Positions 8,886-14,658 of a DNA stretch of 20,543 nt are shown piece after piece. The position numbers and the translations under genes were made by a program. This DNA is from a virus. The stretch is taken from the IMG/VR virus record IMGVR_UViG_3300037042_002383, positions 1-20,543 of that record. The stretch is one strand, 5' to 3'. Positions within the stretch are counted from its first letter, which is position 1. Every line of letters begins with the position of its first letter. Below the pieces are notes generated by a model, which did no database searches, was not told where the DNA came from, and saw only the letters and a list, made by a program, of their open reading frames with translations.

Positions 8886-9860
8886 TTAATTATTACGTCT
8901 TCTACCGTATCTATTAGTACGGTTAGGAAGTTCATACATATTGAATCTCTTAAGATCGTTTTTGATTCTTCTTTGTCTCTCCCAAGGAGTTTGTTTCTTA
9001 ATCTCAATATCAGCCATAATGTAGGCTTCTTCATAAGCTTGCTTATGATACATCATCTTTTGTTGTAACTGATTAAAAGTTTCATCGTTAGTTTGGTTTG
9101 TAAGAGTTTCAAACATCTTAAACTTAATGAATGCTTCTACATACTCTCTAATACGATAGTTATCAGGAATCATTTGATTTCCTATTTCATCATACTCTGT
9201 AGAATAAAATAACAAGTGAACCGTTCCATTTCTAAAATTGGTAACAAACTTGTTATCTCTAATATCAAATGAGTCATGACTAGCAGCACCAGGTGTAAAT
9301 TGATGAACAGGTGGAGCTTCAGCGTAGAAGTCCCAAGAACTTGTATAATCCACTCCACAATTTTGTCTTGCAGATATGTTACCAGGCTTAAGTAAATACT
9401 CATGAGTATATCCTCTAGTAACAGTGTTGTTTGTTTTATATACAGCTTGTACAAGTTCTGGCATACATGTACCATCACATTGTGGAACTTGACAACCAGG
9501 TCTATTACAAGGAGTTCCTCCAATAGTTAATGGAGCCACTTGAATAGTTGTAGCAGAAGCTGCTTGAGAATAGAATGAGTTAGCTGATTGATATGGATAA
9601 CCTGCTACTTGTGTGCACATCCAAGCCTCTCTTACAGCATAAAAGTTATCAGGAAGTCTAGCTTGAAAATCTTCTATAAATAAAATCTCTTCACTAATTA
9701 CAAAAGATGTTCTTCCCAACTTCTTTAGAGCTTTGTCTAAGTAAGTAGGAAATAAAAGATCATCCACTGCACCAGTATCGAAATAGCTTTTAAGCTCTTC
9801 TTTAACAGTTGAATAGACTGGCTCTGGGGATACGAAATTGTATTTATAGTAGTACGACAT
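8886..9860 (-). CDS. crAss-like tail ring protein (R1-like)
   Basis: The product has 324 residues. The N-terminus (YYYKYNFVSPEPVYSTVKEE, followed by LKSYFDTGAVDDLLFP) and the REAWMCT segment are of the kind I associate with the conserved ring protein encoded directly upstream of the muzzle in crAss-like phages. A cysteine cluster, CNRPGCQVPQCDGTC, lies at roughly residues 118-132 and could bind a metal or form cross-links. The C-terminus is strongly basic (Arg/Asn-rich). The gene is 3 bases downstream of one stop and 8 bases upstream of the muzzle start, which fits an assembly operon for the tail barrel. The R1 assignment rests on remembered similarity and gene order; a general head-tail connector protein is the alternative. 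No Thr-rich linker is present, in contrast to the fibre genes. Confidence 0.8.
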   Translation of the reverse strand: MSYYYKYNFVSPEPVYSTVKEELKSYFDTGAVDDLLFPTYLDKALKKLGRTSFVISEEILFIEDFQARLPDNFYAVREAWMCTQVAGYPYQSANSFYSQAASATTIQVAPLTIGGTPCNRPGCQVPQCDGTCMPELVQAVYKTNNTVTRGYTHEYLLKPGNISARQNCGVDYTSSWDFYAEAPPVHQFTPGAASHDSFDIRDNKFVTNFRNGTVHLLFYSTEYDEIGNQMIPDNYRIREYVEAFIKFKMFETLTNQTNDETFNQLQQKMMYHKQAYEEAYIMADIEIKKQTPWERQRRIKNDLKRFNMYELPNRTNRYGRRRNN

Positions 9861-9863
9861 AAT

Positions 9864-10343
9864 TTATGGTTTCCATTGATTATAAATGTATTGATACTTG
9901 TCGTTGGTCTTTAAGTAGTGTGACAGAAGTCTTGATGTAAGTCTAGAAGGTTTGAAATACCATAGGTCAGAGTTTTTAAAACGTGCTGTGGATTTAAACC
10001 ACATCCAACCAAAAAAGAATCCTTCTGTATGGTAGTTGAAATTGTATATCACCTTTCCTTTCTCTTTGGTCTTTTGCCAATCTATTGGAAGGTTTACAAA
10101 CTCTTTACCATCTATATTGTTCTTTAGTTTTCTTCTTTTCTTTTTATTAATTGAGAACTCTCCAAATCCAAAAGGAAGTTTTACCTTCTCTCCTGTTTCT
10201 AATATGTATTCTTTAAAAGATTCATTGTAAGTGTATAATATGTTTCTCCATTCATCATATGTTAATTTTACAGATGAGTGCTTTTTACAGAAATTATTAT
10301 AATTGTCCTTGCTAGAACTTCTCCAATCAATCTTTGTTCTCAT
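9864..10343 (-). CDS. conserved small crAss-like structural-region protein
   Basis: This gene encodes 159 residues, basic and aromatic, with no transmembrane segment. Recognisable stretches are LPFGFGEFSINKKKRRK, LPIDWQ and the His/Trp-rich NYHTEGFFFGWMWFKSTARF. I recall similar proteins (a 'plausible-length, Lys/Trp-rich, NYHTDG...W' family) between the ring-protein genes of crAss-like phages, but I know no assigned function. The ATG overlaps the stop of the upstream ring gene (TAATG at 10343), and the stop is 3 bases before the next start, so it is translated as part of the tail-ring operon. A role in tail assembly, or as a minor nucleic-acid-binding virion component, is possible given the basic charge; neither is shown by the sequence. 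Confidence 0.75.
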   Translation of the reverse strand: MRTKIDWRSSSKDNYNNFCKKHSSVKLTYDEWRNILYTYNESFKEYILETGEKVKLPFGFGEFSINKKKRRKLKNNIDGKEFVNLPIDWQKTKEKGKVIYNFNYHTEGFFFGWMWFKSTARFKNSDLWYFKPSRLTSRLLSHYLKTNDKYQYIYNQWKP

Positions 10344-11071
10344 TAAGTAGTTGATTTTGAGTTTGGAGCTTGTCCATCTATTCCTTCTTGACTTGTGTCA
10401 GTTTTGATATTAAAATAAGTAGATAGTAGTTTTTGTGATGTAAGTTGTAGCACTTGTTGTTCTAAATATCCTGGAAGAGCAAACTCTTTATCTAATGGAT
10501 TTTTACAGATTTGATCAACTGTATATTCTGGAGTTCCGCATCCACATTCTGGATACATGATTTCATTCTCTACATCCTCTTCAAACAATGCTACAAACCT
10601 AATTGATCTAAGCAATGGATTGTTTACATATAGGTATCCATTAGTAATCCAGAAGTATTCTTCTTTCTTAATTATAGGAAGCTTCAATAGATTAATGTAT
10701 CTGTTAACAGTTATTTCTTTTAACTTCTTTCCTTGACCTCCTAATGCGTTAATAGAATAAACTCCTTGTATTACATATTGGTAATTTCCTTCTGATACAC
10801 GTGGAAGTTTAAACTTAGTTCTAGCAATACTACATTCGTCTACGTAGTTGCAACATTCAGAAATAGGCACCTCTATCATCTCTAAACAAGGAATAGTGGT
10901 AAATAATGTATCAGTTGCCCAAAGTTTTCTAAGATTGGTTTCTCTCTTAATGAGTAATAGAGCATTGTTTCTGATCTCAGAAGCAATAGCTCTATCTGTG
11001 ATAAGACTATCTGTAGAAAGTATCTTATGAACACTTCTAACATCACTGACTAATTTTCTTAATGTTGCCAT
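10343..11071 (-). CDS. crAss-like tail ring protein (R2-like)
   Basis: The product has 242 residues. The N-terminal segment MATLRKLVSDVRSVHKILST and the following RETNLRKLWATDTLFTTIPC with EVPISECC are typical, in my recollection, of a very conserved crAss-like structural protein encoded near the other ring proteins. The middle is predicted beta-rich with a short Cys motif (CGCGTPEYT), and the C-terminus is polar (SQEGIDGQAPNSKSTT). It starts 2 bases after the metallophosphoesterase gene's stop and overlaps the following gene by one base, so all of these are likely co-translated. It is probably one of the stacked rings between portal and muzzle. Which ring it is by number is an inference from order. 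Confidence 0.8.
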   Translation of the reverse strand: MATLRKLVSDVRSVHKILSTDSLITDRAIASEIRNNALLLIKRETNLRKLWATDTLFTTIPCLEMIEVPISECCNYVDECSIARTKFKLPRVSEGNYQYVIQGVYSINALGGQGKKLKEITVNRYINLLKLPIIKKEEYFWITNGYLYVNNPLLRSIRFVALFEEDVENEIMYPECGCGTPEYTVDQICKNPLDKEFALPGYLEQQVLQLTSQKLLSTYFNIKTDTSQEGIDGQAPNSKSTT

Positions 11072-11073
11072 AA

Positions 11074-12288
11074 TTATATTCTAGTTTCAAACTCAGCAAC
11101 CTTACCAAGCTCTATGTCATATACTAATGCTAGAGCAGCTCTTACTGAATGTACAAAGTTATTATCTAAGTGCCATCTATCAATTCCTGATAGGCTAGGC
11201 ATTTGTTGTATTCTCACCCCTTTGACTTCTTTAGCCATGTAGTGATGTTTATCACCTGTGTGCACCTCTCTATATTTAGCATTACCAAATGCTTTGCTGT
11301 ATTCTGGATGTGTCGCAAACAACAATGGAAGATCTTCCAACTTACAGTTACCATGGTGCCAACCAATGAATGTATTTCCTAATGTGATTCCTTTGATAAC
11401 TGAATGTTCTCTTATAAACTCTACATCTATAGCGTCTTTAAAAAATACATCTAATGCGTGCGCTAGATAAAAAGATTTAGTTCTGTCATGGTTTCCTTGA
11501 ACAAGAACTACTACCACTTGATTAGCATACTCTCTTAACATATTAATAGTCTCAACTAAGACATTGAAACCTAGTTCATACTCTTCTGAGTAGTCCATTA
11601 TAGTATCTTGTGGTGTACCCTGTGTAGTTTGGTTTTGATAGTTATCTGTATGAAAGAAATCATTTGATATAGGAAGTATCACTGTATCTACATCATAATT
11701 AGCTTTCACTTTCTCAATCAAAGATTGAGCCACATCAAAATATCTTTTAGCTCTTGTTTGTGGACTGTTGTCACCATCTATTGTTTTCTTAGCTAAATGG
11801 TAATCAGCTATAGAGATTTCTACATCTACAAGATTTTTATGTATGTGAAAACCTGGTTTGGTAATCTCTATGTTTTTTGGTTTGTAGTTTTCTAAAAATC
11901 TAGCAAAGTCCTCAGGTGAGTAATCTTTTGCTTCTTTTCTCTTTGAAAAAACTGAGGAAGTGAACTTCCCACTTGGTAACATTTTAGACCAGTAGTTTGT
12001 AATCACATACTTGTCTAGGTTTATTTTATGTAGTTGAGCTAACTCAATATCATCTTTAGGTTCATAGTCAGTAATTATTGTACTTTCTATTGTACCTTTT
12101 TCAACATTAACTTTACGTTCTTCTGTGTAGTTTTTTAATATAGGTTCTGTATCTTTTTCTCTAAGCTCTTTCATGAGCTCATTCACTTCATATTCACTTA
12201 TGCCTAACTTCTCAGCGTAGAATTTTTTACTTTTCTTCTGACCTAATAACTCTTCTAATTGATATAACAAGCTTTGATTTTCAGACAT
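11074..12288 (-). CDS. calcineurin-like metallophosphoesterase with N-terminal helix-turn-helix
   Basis: This is a 404-residue protein. Residues about 10-45 form a helix-turn-helix-like segment (KKFYAEKLGISEYEVNELMK). The catalytic domain has the ordered signatures of two-metal phosphoesterases: D162-x-H164 (IADYHLA), N209-D210...H213, the diagnostic GNHD at 265-268, HHG at 311-313 and HTGDKHH at 343-349. The likely activity is hydrolysis of a phosphodiester or phosphomonoester; the substrate (DNA, RNA, cyclic nucleotide or other) cannot be read from the sequence. It is the first gene after a terminator and promoter-like element and heads the tail-ring operon, 2 bases before the R2-like gene. 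Being in a late operon, it might be packaged or act on DNA late in infection; that is inference. All main metal ligands appear intact. Confidence 0.88.
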   Translation of the reverse strand: MSENQSLLYQLEELLGQKKSKKFYAEKLGISEYEVNELMKELREKDTEPILKNYTEERKVNVEKGTIESTIITDYEPKDDIELAQLHKINLDKYVITNYWSKMLPSGKFTSSVFSKRKEAKDYSPEDFARFLENYKPKNIEITKPGFHIHKNLVDVEISIADYHLAKKTIDGDNSPQTRAKRYFDVAQSLIEKVKANYDVDTVILPISNDFFHTDNYQNQTTQGTPQDTIMDYSEEYELGFNVLVETINMLREYANQVVVVLVQGNHDRTKSFYLAHALDVFFKDAIDVEFIREHSVIKGITLGNTFIGWHHGNCKLEDLPLLFATHPEYSKAFGNAKYREVHTGDKHHYMAKEVKGVRIQQMPSLSGIDRWHLDNNFVHSVRAALALVYDIELGKVAEFETRI

Positions 12289-12316
12289 ATGTATTCATAT
12301 TAGTTAAAAAATATTG

Positions 12317-12349
12317 TAAAGATAAACAATAGTTTTTATATATTCCAAA
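12317..12349 (-). promoter_or_regulatory. candidate Bacteroidota-type promoter for the metallophosphoesterase/tail-ring operon
   Basis: On the minus strand TTTG (12349-12346) is followed after 21 bases by TATCTTTA (12324-12317), one base short of the Bacteroidota -7 consensus TAnnTTTG. It sits downstream of a terminator hairpin and about 30 bases upstream of the ATG at 12288, in the only sizeable gene-free gap. The spacing is slightly longer than the usual 19 or so, and the region is very AT-rich, so chance matches are possible. Confidence 0.4.
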
Positions 12350-12390
12350 TAATTTTGGTTAGAGCTGTAATTATTTATAACTAAATTAGT

Positions 12391-12425
12391 TAGAAACAAA
12401 AACTCCCCAAGAAGATCTTGAGGAG
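12391..12425 (-). terminator. Rho-independent terminator after the fibre cassette
   Basis: Bases 12425-12416 and 12412-12403 form a 10-bp stem with one mismatch around a 3-base loop (arms CTCCTCAAGA and TCTTGGGGAG in minus-strand reading). It is followed on the minus strand by TTTTTGTTTC. The position, 42 bases past the TAA at 12467 and before the next gene's promoter-like element, fits the end of the fibre operon. It lies beyond the TAG at 12710, which agrees with the gene really ending at 12467. Confidence 0.8.
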
Positions 12426-12466
12426 AAATCACAGAAAACCAACAAACTATGATTTTTTGTTTATTG

Positions 12467-13114
12467 TTAAGGGCAGTTAAAGAAAGCAGTAATTACTCCA
12501 TCGTTACCTATTTGATATGCTGTGCCTTCTATTCCCCATAAGTACCATAAATTACCTCCTACAAATTCAGCGGTCAAACCAGTATTTGTATAAACTGTAT
12601 GGCCAAAATCTAATGGAAGTAGATCTGAATATACAGTCAATTCAAATGTTGTTTCTGCACAAGCTAGTCCAGAAGATTCTCTTCCTGGAGAAGATACATT
12701 ATATGAGTACTAAGCTGGAGGAGGACTTGTAGTGGTTGATGTAGTTGTAGAAGTAGATGTAGAAGTAGATGTAGAAGTAGATGTACTTGTACTTGTTGAA
12801 GAGCTACTAGTTGTACTTGTAGACGTTGATGATGTACTAGTTGATGTACTAGTTGACGTACTACTGCTACTTGTTGTTGTAGTGGTAGGAAGTACGTTCA
12901 CTTGTATATCAATATAGTTTGTACAAACTCCTGTAGATACCACTCTAATTGTAGTGGTCCCTTCAGGAACAACTGTAGATGTATATCCAGCCTGCAAAGC
13001 TGCTGCAGATATATTTGTTGCAAATGCAACAGTGTATCCATCTAAATTAGAAAAAAGATTGAATGGACCAGAGTCCCCACCAATTGGTATAACTAATGTT
13101 ATTAATACTGTCAT
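12467..13114 (-). CDS. GPF-domain tail protein with Ser/Thr stalk and in-frame TAG before its C-terminal domain
   Basis: From the ATG at 13114 there are 134 residues to a TAG at 12710-12712: a GPF domain (IGGDSGPFNLFSNLDGY; STGVC), then a Ser/Thr stalk of about 58 residues, ending PPPA. Past the TAG the same frame stays open for exactly 80 codons to TAA at 12467. Those codons encode a full cysteine-bounded module (ACAETTFELTVYSDL ... TGLTAEFVGGNLWYLWG ... NDGVITAFFNC) of the type that ends the 608-residue fibre (GLTTLFNGGGLWYKE). The 80-codon stretch has no in-frame ATG of its own. I therefore annotate the gene to 12467, giving 215 positions including the TAG. The alternatives are a true stop at 12710, with a dead remnant behind it, or a sequencing error. 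The upstream ATG at 13159 would overlap the previous gene and lacks the family's start (MTVLITL), so 13114 is preferred. Confidence 0.72.
12710..12712 (-). other. in-frame TAG codon, likely suppressed or reassigned
   Basis: The codon reads GCT TAG TAC on the minus strand. The other 15 complete genes all stop at TAA, and a recognisable domain follows in frame, so TAG is probably read as an amino acid (glutamine in known TAG-recoding crAss-like phages) or partially read through. Confidence 0.6.
12713..12889 (-). repeat. Ser/Thr-coding simple repeat with 12-bp tandem units
   Basis: About 177 bases of near-triplet repeats encode a Ser/Thr stalk. Within it, a 12-bp unit (plus-strand gtagaagtagat) occurs three times perfectly in tandem at 12747-12782, followed by degenerate copies. 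Such tracts can change length by slippage in units of 3 or 6 bases while keeping the frame. Confidence 0.8.
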
Positions 13115-13125
13115 GTTGATTTGTA

Positions 13126-13344
13126 TTAGGTTAATGTTATGTTTAAGTAATTTGAACAATCTCCTGTAGATTGTACTCTTATAGTTGTTGTAAAATCAGG
13201 AACTAAAGCAGAAGAATATCCTGCTAAAAGAGCGGCTCTACTTACTCCTGTTTCAAATGGTGCAACATACCCATCAAGATTTGAGTATAGATTGAAAGGA
13301 CCTGAATCAGCCCCAGCTGTTGTTAATGTTATTAATACTGTCAT
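13126..13344 (-). CDS. single GPF-domain protein
   Basis: This gene encodes only 72 residues, starting MTVLITLTTAGADSGPF and ending SNYLNITLT. It is one free-standing copy of the domain found at the N-termini of the products at 13904, 13114 and 2768: a short first strand, GPFNLYSNLDGY, a central (A)ALLAGYSS segment, TTIRVQSTGDC and a final strand. It has no stalk and no second module. It sits 17 bases after one paralogue and 11 bases before another, so it is part of a tandem array made by duplication. The function is unknown; being within the fibre cassette, it may decorate or plug a fibre or the tail. A beta-sandwich fold is an inference from the alternating hydrophobic pattern. Confidence 0.8.
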   Translation of the reverse strand: MTVLITLTTAGADSGPFNLYSNLDGYVAPFETGVSRAALLAGYSSALVPDFTTTIRVQSTGDCSNYLNITLT

Positions 13345-13361
13345 ATTTTTGGTTTATTAAG

Positions 13362-13904
13362 TTATGATGTTGGACAGTGTAAAGTGTCTTCACAAGGATA
13401 TGATACACCTCCAACAAGAGAAGCTGTTGGTGGTAAATTAGCAGAAGTGTCTATAATTACTCCACATCTCTGTAATCCTGCTCCTGGAACACCAACTTGA
13501 TATTGAACTGTTTCTCCTAAAGTGAACACAAATGTTTTAGGTAAAACATATGTAATTAAATTTATACAATCTTCAATTCGATAATTGTTAAAAGTTGTAG
13601 TGGTTGTTGTTGTAGGGGCAACTGTAGTTGTGGTAGTAGTTGTACTACTAGTGTTAGTGCTAGTGGTTGTAGTGGTAGTTGGAAGCAAATCTATATCTAG
13701 ATCAATAAAATTTGTACATGCTCCAACAGACACCACTCTAACAATTGTTGCATCATTAGGTACAGTTGAACTATATCCAGCTTGTAACGCAGCAGCAGAT
13801 ATATTTGTTGCAAACGGAACTGTGTACCCATCTGAATCTGTATAAAGATCAAATGGTCCAGCATCTCCACCTACTGGTATTACTAATGTTGTTACTATTA
13901 TCAT
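13362..13904 (-). CDS. GPF domain, poly-Thr linker and cysteine module: fibre-like protein
   Basis: I chose the ATG at 13904 (MIIVTTLVIPVGGDAGPF), giving 180 residues, because the family starts there. The longer frame from 13967 would overlap the previous gene's coding end. Residues 1 to about 73 are the GPF domain (VSVGAC near its end), about 74-105 are Thr runs (two blocks separated by VAPT), and about 106-180 are a module with the pattern DC...GETVQY...CGVI...YPCEDTLHC. That module resembles the C-terminal one encoded at 13921-14646 (GDIVQY...CGEI...CGNPTYC). The GPF part is very close to that of the gene at 13114, even at the DNA level. It is probably an exposed tail or fibre component; no receptor or enzyme activity can be read from the sequence. 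Confidence 0.8.
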   Translation of the reverse strand: MIIVTTLVIPVGGDAGPFDLYTDSDGYTVPFATNISAAALQAGYSSTVPNDATIVRVVSVGACTNFIDLDIDLLPTTTTTTSTNTSSTTTTTTTVAPTTTTTTTFNNYRIEDCINLITYVLPKTFVFTLGETVQYQVGVPGAGLQRCGVIIDTSANLPPTASLVGGVSYPCEDTLHCPTS

Positions 13905-13920
13905 AATTTTATTTAAATTT

Positions 13921-14646
13921 TTATCCTGGATTTGGAATATCACAATATGTTGGATTACCACACACATCTACTGGTGTAAGACTAAAAATATATGCATCTG
14001 GAACTTGAGTGTCAGTTGCCATAATCTCACCACAAATAATAGTTGAAGTATCAAGAAGTCTAACATATTGTACTATATCTCCTATTACAAATCCTCCAGA
14101 ACCTACTGCTACAAAAGCATCAAATCCATCTGAACAAGGAACTATGCCAAGACCTCCTCTCACTCTAAAAACAGGTTCTGGTGTAGGGGGATTAGTTGTA
14201 GTGGATGTAGTAGTGCTAGTAGAGGTAGAAGAGGTAGAAGTGCTAGTAGATGTACTGGTTGTAGTTGTAGTTGGATCTGGAACTTGGTGAGTTTCTCCAG
14301 CAAAGGTACATATTAATTGTTCATCTGCAGTTCCAACAAAATCACAAACAAGCAATTCATTAGCTGTACCTGTGAACTCACAAATAGGACAACATATAAA
14401 GAGTTGATTCTGTATGTTCTCTACATCATCTATAATAATCATTAAGTCCTCGGTAATATTAATTACTTCTTCTCTAATAATATTTACACTATCTACAACT
14501 GAGCATATAACATTATCAAACTTAGTAAGGATCGTGTTTAGATCATCACATGCGTTTACACCTGTACAAGGAAGCGGAGTGCCATCATATGTGACAGCAC
14601 TCGTTCCTATTATTGTTGTATTATTTATTTGGGGACAATTTGCCAT
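13921..14646 (-). CDS. fibre-like protein: anchor with coiled coil, GTA repeats, Thr/Ser linker, cysteine module
   Basis: The product has 241 residues. Residues 15-90 (TYDGTPLPC, then CDDLNTILTKFDNVIC and a long Ile/Asp/Glu-rich amphipathic stretch to CC at 85-86) match the N-terminal part of the 608-residue neighbour (LYDGPVLDC, CDTLNVILQKIDEIIC). This suggests a shared anchor plus trimeric coiled coil. Residues 89-118 hold a short internal repeat, C-x-F-x-GTA-x-E-x-L-x-C. A Thr/Ser linker spans about 126-152, and residues 158-241 form a module with GDIVQY, CGEI and CGNPTYC, like the product of 13362-13904. It is likely one of several alternative or co-assembled tail fibres. It is not recognised as a known named gene. 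Confidence 0.8.
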   Translation of the reverse strand: MANCPQINNTTIIGTSAVTYDGTPLPCTGVNACDDLNTILTKFDNVICSVVDSVNIIREEVINITEDLMIIIDDVENIQNQLFICCPICEFTGTANELLVCDFVGTADEQLICTFAGETHQVPDPTTTTTSTSTSTSTSSTSTSTTTSTTTNPPTPEPVFRVRGGLGIVPCSDGFDAFVAVGSGGFVIGDIVQYVRLLDTSTIICGEIMATDTQVPDAYIFSLTPVDVCGNPTYCDIPNPG

Positions 14647-14658
14647 TTTATAAATTTA

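Noticed and set aside
9182-9523. Second minus-strand open frame inside the R1-like gene
   Set aside because: It is out of phase within a gene whose own frame carries the conserved sequence; its translation looks random.
12502-12732. Plus-strand open frame in the region after the TAG
   Set aside because: The minus-strand frame of this region encodes a domain with copies elsewhere in the window, so the plus-strand frame is a shadow.
12716-12889. Tandem repeats considered as a CRISPR array or attachment site
   Set aside because: Units are 3-12 bases without unique spacers and are in phase with a protein; no cas genes or integrase are visible.
12467-13904. Possibility of a diversity-generating retroelement acting on the fibre modules
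   Set aside because: No reverse transcriptase, template repeat or initiation-of-homing site is visible in the window, and the module differences are not limited to adenines.
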